Assembly: GCA_914767715.1 (NCBI GenBank)
Contig: OU612075.1
Span: 22,072,001 to 22,136,000, forward strand
Reading direction: 5' to 3'
Origin: Membranipora membranacea
Taxonomy: Eukaryota > Bryozoa > Gymnolaemata > Cheilostomatida > Membraniporidae
DNA length: 64,000 nt
The notes under the pieces were generated by a model. The model made no database searches. It worked only from the letters and a program-made list of their open reading frames with translations, and was not told the origin of the DNA. Below, piece after piece: positions 36,008 to 47,467 of this stretch. Within the stretch, counting starts at the first letter, position 1, and every line of letters begins with the position of its first letter. Both the position numbers and the translations under genes were made by a program.

Positions 36008-37456
36008 ATGCTGACATTCATCTACCTCATGGTAATTCTCTTGGAGACTATCCAAAGGGTAGAAACAACAAACCACAGAGAGGTGAAGAACCAGCTCCTT
36101 GACGACTTACTAGATAACCATAACAGCAGAGTAATACCGGATGGTGTTCAAGGTGATCTATTCCAAGTAATTTTTCGACCTGGAATAATTCAAATAGTCG
36201 ACATAGACGAAAAGAATCAGATTATGGATGCGACCTTTTATGTGTCTCAGAGCTGGACAGATGAGGAGCTCACGTGGCGTCCTGATGAGTATGCCGGGAT
36301 ACAGAAACTTGTGCTGCCTGATTATACGATATGGGCCCCGCATATCGACCTCATCAATGATATGGATGTCCCATTATCATTAGACAGTAAATCAACGTTT
36401 TATCTCCATGTCGACTTTGCAGGGTTAGTCACTCATACTTATATTGTGAATTATAGGAGTTCTTGTACAATGCACCTGAGAAATTTTCCCTTTGATCATC
36501 AGAATTGTACATTAACCTTAACATCACGGGGATATCTCGGTTCAGAGCTGAGTGTCACTATTGAAGACAACAAACAAGAAATTCCCTATGAGAACAGTGA
36601 GTTTTATATACTAGACAGAGAGGTTAGCAGAGAGATTGATAATGAATGCTGTGGTGAACCAATGATAAGACTACACTATCACGTTATCTTTCAGAGAAGA
36701 CCTCTCTTCTATCTCCTAAATATGTTGCTGCCGAGTTCTGTTATCACACTGGTGGCCATGTTTGGATTCTGTGTACCACCTGAGTCTGGAGAGAGAGTTG
36801 GACTGGGAGTGACTGTTCTACTCTCTCTGACTGTGTTCTTGTTAATTGTAAGCGATTTAATGCCTCCTTCGACGGAACCTCCGCTCATAGGAATCTACTA
36901 CTTTGCTGTGATTATAATGGTGACCTTTTCAACAGTTTTATCTATATTCACACTGAGTCTTCACCAAAATGCAGAAAATAAGAAAAAACAAGTCCCGAGA
37001 TGGATCAAGGCATCACTGTTTGACCACGTTGCAACACGGTTATGCTTAGATCCCCTGATAGAGAAAGGAATTGACCCCGGAGCAGATATATTTGGTGGTA
37101 CTGGTAATAGGAATGAGGTGGGTCGACCGGTAGATAACCAGCACAGGTGCCCAAACACAGTTGGACTCCAGGGGACAGATGTGATGCGTGGCAGCCAATC
37201 AAGGGAAGAAGAATCACCCACAATGGATAGAATTCATATTGATGAAGGTACCGAAACAATAAGGAAATTCATCAAAAGCTATGAGATCAGAAGAGAAAAA
37301 GAAGAGCAGCAGGCAACCATAACACTAGAATGGAGATATTTGGTGCTGATCGTGGACAGGATGATGATGTGCTTGTTTATTGTGATGTATGCTGTCCTCA
37401 CTATGTGGATAATGTACAAGCTGCCTATGGTAGAGATTATTGAAGAAAAAGCATAA
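36008..37456 (+). CDS. Nicotinic-receptor-like Cys-loop channel subunit, intronless
   Basis: A single open frame of 482 aa. A hydrophobic leader (1-20) is followed by the ligand-binding domain with the Cys-loop C153-C167 (FPFDHQNC at its end) and the vicinal pair C214-C215, a mark of alpha-type nicotinic subunits. Four membrane segments lie at about 231-254, 262-284, 292-316 and 444-471. TM2 carries Glu at -1' (GERVGLG), Leu at 9' and Asp at 20', so a cation channel is expected. The aromatic box is largely gone. Loop D Trp remains (SQSWTDEE), but loop A has LINDMD instead of a Tyr motif, loop B has SRGY where SWTY is usual, and loop C reads DNECCGEPM without its Tyr residues. It therefore may not bind acetylcholine in the usual way. 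No intron is seen, which suggests retroposed origin or intron loss. Confidence 0.93.
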   Translation: MLTFIYLMVILLETIQRVETTNHREVKNQLLDDLLDNHNSRVIPDGVQGDLFQVIFRPGIIQIVDIDEKNQIMDATFYVSQSWTDEELTWRPDEYAGIQKLVLPDYTIWAPHIDLINDMDVPLSLDSKSTFYLHVDFAGLVTHTYIVNYRSSCTMHLRNFPFDHQNCTLTLTSRGYLGSELSVTIEDNKQEIPYENSEFYILDREVSREIDNECCGEPMIRLHYHVIFQRRPLFYLLNMLLPSSVITLVAMFGFCVPPESGERVGLGVTVLLSLTVFLLIVSDLMPPSTEPPLIGIYYFAVIIMVTFSTVLSIFTLSLHQNAENKKKQVPRWIKASLFDHVATRLCLDPLIEKGIDPGADIFGGTGNRNEVGRPVDNQHRCPNTVGLQGTDVMRGSQSREEESPTMDRIHIDEGTETIRKFIKSYEIRREKEEQQATITLEWRYLVLIVDRMMMCLFIVMYAVLTMWIMYKLPMVEIIEEKA

Positions 37457-38952
37457 TCATTTCATGATCAATATAATCATCCGGATGTCAACTGAAACCA
37501 AGTTGTACACAGCTCTTTATGAGAAGCATTAACATTGATTTTTGTGGAGCATAAACATTGATTTTTGTGGTCATTCAAAATGGTTGCATTTCACATTGAA
37601 CAATCATGCACTTAGGAGTCTGCTGCTCCTGGACGTCTTGTGATAAATTTGTTATTTACCTGCTTATTTTCAAATTGTTGTTTCAAACAAAGCTTACAAA
37701 TGTATCAATTAGCTAATACATGTATTTCATATAGGCTTGACCCTTGTCCTGGAGCTACTACGTTTTTCTTTTTTATGTCATTTCTAAGTAATTAATGATG
37801 ATCATTTCAACTTAACCTTTGCATGACAAGGCATTTGTCTCATATACCATAGACCATAAATGTTTGTTGAATATCAGTTTGAGTTCTTATTTTACATATT
37901 AACTGAAAAAATTTCAATTATTTATTTAAAACAAAAAATTGATTCATTCTTACTTTTCTATCTAAAATGCACTAATGCTGTGTCAACAGCGGAAGCACCA
38001 TAGATTATGATCACCTAATTATGATGCACTGGTGTCTACTTATCAGGAAATGGTACGGAAATGTCACTTTTAGTTGGGATTTATTTCAAGTTTAAGGGGA
38101 TCTAAACATTGACAATCAATACGATTTCCTGATGATAAGAGCACTGTGGGTAGATTAGTATAAGAGTCACAGTAAATAGGCAGAAAAGCCGGTCATTGAC
38201 AGGTGTCATCACCATATCCCACATTAAAATAAAGTGTGTTTCCAGTAACAACACTAGATGAACACTCAGTTTCTATTGGATCTGATACTATTGTTGACCT
38301 GTTAAAAGTTCAATCAATATGCAAACTGTGCCTGATCTTCTACTAACAGATAGCCTGGGGTATATATTTCCTTCAAAACAATGTTATTAGCCAATGATGA
38401 GTGCTGCATGCTCTTGATAGCCAACCTACTTAGGGATTCTCTGTGTTGAAACCATGCTAAAGTCCTACATAATGCAGTAAACAACATACTTGACAAGTGA
38501 AGCCCCTCTACAGTCAGTGAGAGTGCGCTAGGTGGTATTCAGATTCTATTTTGTTGTGATATAATTAATAATACCCTTTCAAAAATATGCATGCATATGT
38601 AAAGTTTCAGCATTACTAGCAATACGCTGATTTGATTCTCTCCCTTTTCTCTCACTGAACTGCCTGAAAATTCATTATAGAGGCACATAGACACTATCAC
38701 TTAACATTTAAGTCTGTTCGCAATCTGCTCTTTATGGATCCAATACTGTTACACTAATTTAGGATTTTAAAGGACCCTCATGTGTCACTGCACACCAGAC
38801 AAAGGAGATTACCTACGCATAAATCATTCAAACGTATTGCCTTTATCTTCATTTGTTTTCTTCTTCTTTTTTTCTCCTTTTTTCTCAATGGCTGTTTTTG
38901 AAAAACTTTCTCTTCAAATGAAAATCATGCCAATGAAATTATAAAATAATAA
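37457..38952. other. Intergenic, no gene seen
   Basis: AT-rich 3' flank of the receptor gene and spacer. No exon, repeat pair or retroelement 5' end could be supported. Confidence 0.5.
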
Positions 38953-39837
38953 AGGTTTGAGTACATATCCCCAATCTATGTCATTCCAAAAGCTAACTCT
39001 GAAAAATGGCGCATGATATTAGATCTATCAGCTCCACACGGAACATCAGTAAATGATAATATTTACCGTGAGGTTAAATATTGTAACATAAGAGATGTAG
39101 TAACACATGTTTTATCACTCAACGAACCAGACCAGGCCTATTTTGCCAAACTTGATATATCAGATGCATATCGAATGGTTCCCATCACCAAATCAGAATG
39201 GCAGTTCTTAGGTATTAAGGTAGATGGCCAGCACTACATTGATACTAGATTACCTATGGGGGCAGGGAGCAGCTGCAAGATTTTCCAAAGGATAAGTGAT
39301 ATGCTCCGATGGCTCTTCATCACTATACAAATTCACGAATGTCGCATTTTTAACTATCTAGATGATTTTCTTATTGTTGCCTCTGGGGCGCATGCTTGTA
39401 ATGATGTGCTCCATAGGATCTTAGGGGTGTGCAGGGATGTAGAGGTACCTGTTTCTGCTCACAAAACAGAAGAAGCTACAAGAGCAATTGTCTTTCTAGA
39501 GATAGGGATAGATTCTGCACAGAGGAGTCTATTTATTCCTCAAGCCAAGGTAGCAGATGCCCTAAATCACATCAATGCATTTCTATCTAAAGATCGTCAG
39601 CGAGTAAAATATTGGCAAAGACTACTAGGTAAACTTTGCCATCTTTCCCAGATTGTAGTAGCAGGCCGTGCATACCTCAGTAGTGTGTATGGCAGTCTAA
39701 AGGGTATCATGTCATCTGATCAAAATCACATGTGGCATATATCTTGTGAGACCAGATCTGATTTGGTTGTATGGAGAGATTTTCTGTCTTATTTAGCACC
39801 CGGTAACAGTTCCAATATCTTGTGGCAGGGACTGTAG
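38953..39837 (+). pseudogene. DIRS/Ngaro-type reverse transcriptase (truncated, frameshifted)
   Basis: The open frame starts before the first Met, at about 38953, and includes SPIYVIPK, KWRMILDLS, then FAKLDISDAYR (motif A) and FNYLDDFLIVAS (catalytic YLDD, residues 115-118 counted from Met 39013). This arrangement is typical of tyrosine-recombinase retrotransposons (DIRS, Ngaro). The frame stops at 39837 while the RNase H domain continues in another frame from 39822, so there is a frameshift. The N-terminal part and any gag are absent. Confidence 0.85.
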
Positions 39838-40235
39838 ACTTCACTCTGGTCACTGATGCTTCAGGATCAATAGGATATGGAGGTTTTTGGGGAAACGCAT
39901 GGTTCCACGGGATGTGGCCAGAGGAACTTTGGACAAACTTAAACATCACAGTTCTAGAGCTGTTCCCCATATTCGTAGCAGTGCACATGTGGCAGGAAAA
40001 ATTTGCAAATTCAGTGGTTGAGGTCAGGACAGATAATGGGGCCCTAGTCTCTATTCTAGAACATCTGTATTGTAGAGATGCTGTGGTAAGAAAGCTACTA
40101 CGCCCTTTGGCGCTCCTATACATGCAACAAAGTATTCTCCTAGTGGCCAGACATATCCCAGGATTAGAGAACATTGCTGCAGATTTGTTGTCCAGAAATA
40201 AAATCAGAGAATTTAAACTCCGTTTCCCACCATAA
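39822..40235 (+). pseudogene. RNase H domain of the same retroelement
   Basis: This is the continuation of the reverse transcriptase in a shifted frame. It shows TDASGSIGYGGFW, LELFPIF, VRTDNGALVSIL and HIPGLENIAADLLSR, the D-E-D-D pattern with the closing HIPG..N..AD.LSR signature of DIRS-like RNase H. It ends with a stop at 40235. Confidence 0.85.
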
Positions 40236-40313
40236 CTGCCTGTCCAACTAGCTTACCGGTACACCTGTGTCCAAGTAGGGTCAGAGATATATACTGGTCG
40301 TAAGGATTCAAAA

Positions 40314-40454
40314 ATAGAGGGTTGGGTCACTCCTCACTCACTGAGACGAGGTGGCGCTACCTGGGCTAGCATTCAGAGCTGGTCTGACTCGAGAATAAGA
40401 TCTTTTGGCAGGTGGTCATCCGATGCCTTCAAGAAATATATCTTGATAAACTAA
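40314..40454 (+). pseudogene. C-terminal end of tyrosine recombinase
   Basis: The frame reads VTPHSLRRGGATWA and FGRWSSDAFKKY. This fits the HxxR box and the catalytic Tyr region of the recombinases encoded by DIRS, Ngaro and Crypton elements. Only the last 46 residues are present. The first Arg box is missing, so an internal deletion joined RNase H almost directly to the recombinase end. Confidence 0.8.
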
Positions 40455-40520
40455 GGTGCAGTTTTGGTGAAACAATTGTTCTGAGCCTGCTAGGTGTGCC
40501 TCGCTCAATACAATTGGTTT

Positions 40521-41735
40521 GGTGTTCATTTGTTCGTCAATTCTGCACCAGATTTAACAACATCTAATACTATGGCAAGTACCCTGTCTGCCAAACAACA
40601 TATACAGTGGCGTTGATCGTCACTTTCGGTTACAAATGCGTGAAGCGCCCCATATATTTTTTTTTTCCCCTATAATATGTTACATTATAAGAAGGAAAAA
40701 ATAAAGTTTTTGGTACAAAAAAGATTTTTTTCTGCCCTTATAACACCTCCCTTGTCTTGGCAATCAGTCCCAAGACATGACAAATTATCCTAGGTCAACT
40801 GAATAAAAAGTTGCCCTCCTTCAACCAACTAGGGACAACTTATTGGTAAGGAAAACTTAGAACTACTGTTCTCAGCCAATGATAGGCTTTCTTAGAAGTA
40901 CTGTTCACAGCTACTCACATATTCTTTCTTTCAATCTACATCCAGTCACCACGCTGGTCTTGAAAGAAAATAAGTCTGTCAATTTCCCTCCCACCTCCCT
41001 ATCACTAACCTATGTCGTCCATTGTGGAAATTCTAACAATTTCCTGGTGATGGTGTTCATTTGTTCGTCAATTCTGCACCAGATTTAACAACATCTAATA
41101 CTATGGCAAGTACCCTGTCTGCCAAACAACATATACAGTGGCGTTGATCGCCACTTTCAGTTACAAATGCGTGAAGCGCCCCATATTTTTTCCCCTATAA
41201 TATGTTACATTATAAGAAGGAAAAAATAAAGTTTTTGGTACAAAAAAGATTTTTTTCTGCCCTTATAACACCTCCCTTGTCTTGGCAATCAGTCCCAAGA
41301 CATGACAAATTATCCAAGGTCAACTGAATAAAAAGTTGCCCTCCTTCAACCAACTAGGGACAACTTATTGGTAAGGAAAACTTAGAACTACTGTTCTCAG
41401 CCAATGATAGGCTTTCTTAGAACTACTGTTCACAGCTACTCACATATTCTTTCTTTCAATCTACATCCGGTCACCACGCTGGTCTTGAAAGAAAATAAGT
41501 CTGTCAATTTCCCTCCCACCTCCCTATCACTAACCTATGTCGTCCATTGTGGAAATTCTAACAATTTCCTGGTGATGGTGTTCATTTGTTCGTCAATTCT
41601 GCACCAGATTTAACAACATCTAATACTATGGCGAGTACCCTGTCTGCCAAACAACATATACAGTGGCGTTGATCGCCACTTTCGGTTACAAATGCGTGAA
41701 GCGCCCCATATTTTTTCCCCCTATAATATGTTACA
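40521..41735 (+). repeat. Tandem repeat, 525-531 bp unit, about 2.3 copies
   Basis: Units start with GGTGTTCATTTGTTCG at 40521, 41052 and 41577; the third is cut off at about 41735. Differences between copies are few, mostly the length of a T run. Each full unit contains the same 69-codon open stretch, not a recognisable protein. The array begins 67 bp after the recombinase stop, where Ngaro-type elements carry their split direct repeats, so it may be the 3' terminal repeat of that element. Confidence 0.9.
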
Positions 41736-44700
41736 TTATAAGAAAGAAAAAAAACCCTAAAGCAACGGTATTCCCAAAATGGTCAAAGATTTTAAATATG
41801 TGTCTGGAGATACAAACCCTCATACTATTCACATAGGTAACTCGTTTTCAATTTTGACCACCACAGATGCTGTGTGAAATCTGTATCTTAGGCTGTTTCT
41901 TGACTTTCCTGAGACTGGATATTGATGAAATTGCTGGTAAAGCTAAGTGTCTAGATAAATCATAATTATTGTTTAGCTCAAAGAGTCTAAATCATAATTA
42001 TTGGTGCTCCACAAGGAACAAAGTTAGGACCACACTACTCAGTGCGATTTTTCCCCCAGATTAGGGCTGAGCCTTGCAAAAGATATTCTTTCCCTTTGGC
42101 TTTTCAGTTTGAAAGGAAAATGAATTGAGACTTAATCCCAATTTATTGGTTATTGAATTTAACGTTTAAAAGTATATGAGCATTGTTCAATGGATTTTGA
42201 GTGACCTGCACAGTATGAGCAGAATAAGATTTTGGTATTGGCGCAGCCCTAAAACCATGAAAAGTCAAATATTAGTTTTAAGAGATGTTTTCCATAGTTT
42301 GTCAATGATTCAAAAAAGTCCCCTTCAAGAATAATTGCCTGGGAAAATTTGGCCAAAAGTTGGTGTGCCTAGCTGAAGCAGGACTGGAAATAATTGAAAG
42401 AAAAAAATCATATATGTAAACCATTGGCAATGATAGCGTTTCAATTCACTGTGTACCTTTTGCAAGAGTTTTGGATAAAAAAGAGGTGATGTTGTACCAG
42501 CTATAAACGATACAATGAACTTGGCTGAAGAAAATCGCACATGACTCTAAATACTCTGTTGTTTCAATCAACTTGAGGCATTGCTTAGTTTTTTTAATAT
42601 ATTGGCCTTACAACTTATATCTTACTGTTAAAATTTCAAACCTTAGCTTTTTGTCTCAAGGTTTTTCTTAAACAATTATCAATATGGTTTAGTGGTTATT
42701 AGCGGCGGTTTCAGGGATAAATTTCTCAATGTGAGTGGAGAAAAAGAGGGAGAAGACAAGAGGAAAAAGGGACAGGCAAATAAATAAAGGAGGAGAAATG
42801 AAGGGACTATATAAATATTTTACTGTTATGGCTCATGACAGATAACAAAGGTTGTCTTTTCATTTCACGTGTCATGACAACTCTTTCAATTTTGTGAGCA
42901 GTTTCAATTGTAATTACAATAGTAATTCACTACTGCCATAACACATACACTAAGGTACATGATGGACAAATGCCACACATAGCTTATGCCAAATCAATCT
43001 TTTGGCCAGACTTTATTATATACAGGGTTGTCTGGATCATTGAAAAATCATTATTTTCAAATCGATATCTATACCGCATATTATTCGAGAATCATTTGAC
43101 ACAAAAGATCCTAAATTGAAACTCGCCACTAAAGTTAAAATGGTCTTGCAGCAGAGGTGTTCATTAAATGTAATTATGACATCTTTATCTCAATGTTTCC
43201 AGTATACCATGACAGAAACACTGCTGGTATTCACGCTGCATTTTTAACCAGGAATGTAGCAAAAGTGTGTTGGCAAGAAGCCTATATGATATAGGAACTA
43301 AAATGAACGATTCGCAGATGCGTTATATGACAATATCGACATCATAAAACAAATAACTTCTCATAGGCCCAGAAACTTGCTACTAACAATATCTGATTGG
43401 GGTTTTATGAATTTCAGTGGTGTTCTGAGCTCGAGATTTTGACTGGTAGAATGGATTATAGCTAAGGACCTGATGAAGATAAACCAAAGAATATTCGCAT
43501 CTTTTCAGGCTGTGTAGTGTAGTTGTTGTTGAGTCATGGTAGCTGTGGCGAAGTTGGGTTCTAATCAGGATGGCAAGATATAAGGCAGTCCACTCACCAT
43601 GAAAGTCAGTAGACAAGTGCTCATGTGTGTCTCTTCAATCACGGTCACGGTCAGTCAGTCAGGGTAGCTGATGATAACTCCTTAGTATGTACAGAGAGGA
43701 CAACTCCAAGATACATGTACAAAGTACATGTATGACAACATGACAACAAACCTTATGATAGGACTACTCCACAGTAGCTGCTATTTTACCATATATTTAT
43801 TAATTCATATTCATGTTGTATGCTTACATTGACATTCTGGAGTTTTGTTCCAATTTTAGATGTGCTTTGGGTTTTTGCAGTGGTATTTTTTCAGACATCA
43901 GTAATGATTGGAACGTCTGATATCTTGCATAAGCACTACATTTATAAAAACATATTAAGGTCATAAAAATCTTTCAACGCCACATCATGTCTATGCCTAG
44001 TTGTTTGGGATGGATTATAATTACACTATTGTTCAACCATAATAGACTAGCATTATAATCATCCCCACATGATCCTAGATGTAATCACTCAGCTTTCTTT
44101 TCATATGGTAATACAGAAAATAGCTAAAACTTGTAACATGACATAGCTCTTCACTAGTCGTTGTGCAGGGCACCAGTGCTGAGCCATTTCTGTGGCACTT
44201 TATTATTTACATCCAACTTTATTCATGGATATTTTATAACGTCCAACATTATTATGACAGCACTATTAGGCGAGAAACATCTAAATGCATAGTAAGTCGT
44301 CTCTCTGTATTTTACTCCATGTATTTAATGTGCTAGGTTGAAATTATTCCAGCTGTAAATTTACTATGATATTCATTGATTGGTCGATTGTATGTAATGC
44401 GGATCTTCCGAGTTTTATTATACATTCATTTACCAAAGCACGTTTGTTATAGATGTAAGTCTGGCGATGTGTTTTGCTTTTTATTAATTCACATTCTGTG
44501 TTTCTTTTGTATTCCATATGCCGATCCACAATTTGATGTAATTATGATTGTTGACGGACATTACAATTTACTTGATAATTAATTAGGCTACTATTCTATT
44601 TAGATAATCGGGGCAGTCTAGATAACCTATCAGTATTTACTCAGCTCTACGTATTGGTGGATTTATCCTCCTAATATTTTTAAGTTCACTATCAAACACG

Positions 44701-45454
44701 TTTTGCACTTGTCATTTTGTCATTCATTTAATTCCCTGGATATAAAATAGATGCTTCACAGCGTATGACTTTGAGAATGATCATACGCTATAATTTATGT
44801 CATTCAATGGTACATCAACGTAATACCACACAATTTTGCATCTTTGTTTTATCACTGATCACCTTGCTTTTATTCCAGGGCACAAATAAATTGATGTGGA
44901 ATCAAACTCATCCACACGTCACCGTAGCCACAAATCGAATACACCAATACTAGAACACTAGTCTAGTCCAGAGGTGAATCATATTATATCTGGTGGCGAT
45001 ATAATTTAGTACCGAATCAAAGAAGAACTTAGTCTCATGTTTTTCAAGTTATAGTCTTTGAGCAGTAAACTGAAATATAACCACAACAACTATAAATCTT
45101 TGGATATATTTGGTAAATAACTATAAATGCTGATCCGGATTCATTTAGGGGTAGGCTCATGCATGGTAAGGTATGGAAGCACTTCAGTAAATGACCAATT
45201 ATTATGAAATTAATCTAAGGAGAAAATAGAAGTTAAATAATAAAATATATAAGATAGGTCTGCAGGTGCCCATGCACATACGGCGAAGTTTAGGAATAGC
45301 GTATAGTCCAAATTGTGTTTGATGTTTTTCTAAGATGAATATAAGTAGATGTGACTCTGGGGAGGCTTTCTAATGAGGTTATGAAAACAGTTCAGGTACA
45401 GTATTCATTACATAGACTTGTTAGTACACCTACAGGGGTTTACTTGTGTGGGGA
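41736..45454. other. Intergenic, no supportable feature
   Basis: AT-rich and without exon patterns or repeat pairs that I could recognise. A purine-rich stretch lies near 42730-42800. Confidence 0.45.
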
Positions 45455-46155
45455 GTAATATTATGGACCAAAAAAAAGTTATGTGACTCACTTTTACCAA
45501 TATGCTATGCTCAAATTAACATCCAAAACCATATGACATCACGGTAATTACCCAGTGGGAAATTCCACTGAGCCTTACTTAGTAGCATACAGCATGATGA
45601 TTGATGACCATGATTTACAATTCACTACAAAATCAAAAATGATCCATGCGTTGCATAACTGTATCATAATATTGTACTGCCGCTGATTTTGATGTGCTAT
45701 TTTGGTGTCATTTTCATAATTGTCAGCAAGCTGAAAGAACTTGTGAATTCATTTTTCTGATGACTACCAACATTGAGCAACAACCAGGAGCTGCTGTGTA
45801 GTATGACGATAATGAATCGGTCCACGATGGGAACTGAAATTCAGATCCAGCATTAATTATGGAGACTCGGTAGTCCATCTACTAGATGGACTACCGAGTC
45901 TCCATAATTAATGCTGGATCTGTAACTGTAACAGTGGTCAACTTGTGCAGGGCTTAATAATACGGGGAAAAATGTGACTTACTTTCACCAACTTGCTATG
46001 CTCAAATTTACATTCTTAATCTGTTGACATCACGGTAATTACATCGAGCGTAGCATGTCTTGTCAAGACAGGCTACATTGAGCCATATTTAATAGTGTAA
46101 AGCATGATGATTAATGATATATTGATTTATAATTCATTAGAAAATCAATATCATG
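45455..46155 (+). repeat. Diverged direct duplication, about 500-bp period
   Basis: Copy 1 (about 45455-45640) and copy 2 (about 45955-46155) share GCTATGCTCAAATT, TGACATCACGGTAATTAC, TGAGCC and AGCATGATGATT in order. A perfect hairpin lies between them at 45842-45922. Confidence 0.7.
45842..45922. repeat. Perfect hairpin, 39-bp arms, 3-base loop
   Basis: Left arm 45842-45880 and right arm 45884-45922 are exact inverse copies separated by ACT. The stem contains GGAGACTCGGTAGTCCATCT. Transcribed, it would make a long perfect stem. Confidence 0.9.
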
Positions 46156-46395
46156 AAGTGCACCTGCTTTGACACACATTGTGGCGCTGTAATTTAACTG
46201 TAAACTGAACTGAAAATTATTGTATTCCTAAACTTTTTTACATTTAATTTTCTTTTAAAAAAAGAAATTAATTAGGTTTATAAACTACATCAGCAGAGTC
46301 AAATATAGTTGAGGAATGTGTAGCTATAATGATTTTCAAGAATAATAAACATTTACTGAGAAAAATGGCTAAATATAAATCAGTCATTATTGATA

Positions 46396-46905
46396 GACAG
46401 TTTTCTGAGCTCTGATTTAGGCCTCAATTTGGAATTGTCCTCTCTCCAGTTTGGTACTTTAAACCCACGCCGCATAGGAAAAACGTGTTGAAAAGAGGGT
46501 TATCTTGAAAACCGCTTATAATGGGATAAATATTGTTTTTGATTCAGAATCTGCAACATTGAAAACTCATAATGAACAATGTTTGGTAAATAATTTTAGT
46601 ATTTGGATAGTCAATTATAGCATTTTCTGCCTGTTTTGCGGACAATTTGGCAGAATTTTTCATGAGTTTTGTCACTAAAATTAAGACTTTTCAACAGTCA
46701 AGCCTCCAATGATTTGGAAACCCTGTCTCCCAGGGTTTTCAATGGTGCAGACTCTGAATCAAAAATCATTTTTATCCTAGCATCAGCGGTTTTCAATAAA
46801 ACCCTCTTTCAGCAGGTTTTTTTCTATGCGGCGTGGGTTTAAAGTACCAAACTGAAGAGAGGACAACTCCAAATTGGGGCATAAATAAGAGCTCAGAAAA
46901 CTGTC
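46396..46905. repeat. 510-bp palindromic MITE, copy 2
   Basis: Same element as 2003-2512, with GACAGTTTTCTGAGCTC ends. It is flanked by TA on both sides (46394-46395 and 46906-46907), consistent with a TA target duplication. Confidence 0.85.
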
Positions 46906-46911
46906 TATTGA

Positions 46912-47467
46912 TAGGCATTGTTTATGAGAGTCCTACGTATGACATCATAATATGCTTGCTTATAAATGTAAACAAATTGTTATGATGTATTTGGCGCTAG
47001 ATTGGAGCACATGTACATAATCAGAATTGGGTGATCTATCAACCTGGATAGGGATAAGAGAAAATGAATCTGATCCATACCCCCTCTTTAACCAGCACCA
47101 AGTGCTGGAAGTAAGGTGGTAGAAATGGAAAGTGTAAAGATGATATTGATCGTCTCAAAATCAAGCATATTATTCTGTAAAACACACAATGATCTATTTT
47201 ATGAATGCTAATAATTTCATCACATTCACAAGTAGCCATTATGAACACATGCCAGTATCATGCCCTGCTATTGTAATCCTCGTGTTATCATAATACTAGG
47301 TAGTGTTATCCTCTATCAAAAAAGATAAATTTGTGATCCATAGAAAAATACAGATAATTATGGATAATACAATATGATGTGTTTCAATATACCTCAGTAG
47401 TCCTCAGTACTATCGTCAATCATAAATAGATTAGTTTATGATCTACATTGATACAATTTGATTTTTG
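46912..47467. other. Spacer, no feature
   Basis: No gene or repeat recognised. It lies 3' of the KCNE-like gene on the minus strand and probably includes its 3' UTR. Confidence 0.4.

Noticed and set aside
40879-41613. Two identical 69-codon plus-strand frames as possible genes
   Set aside because: They are simply the same segment of the tandem repeat; no family signature, and the third copy is cut off.
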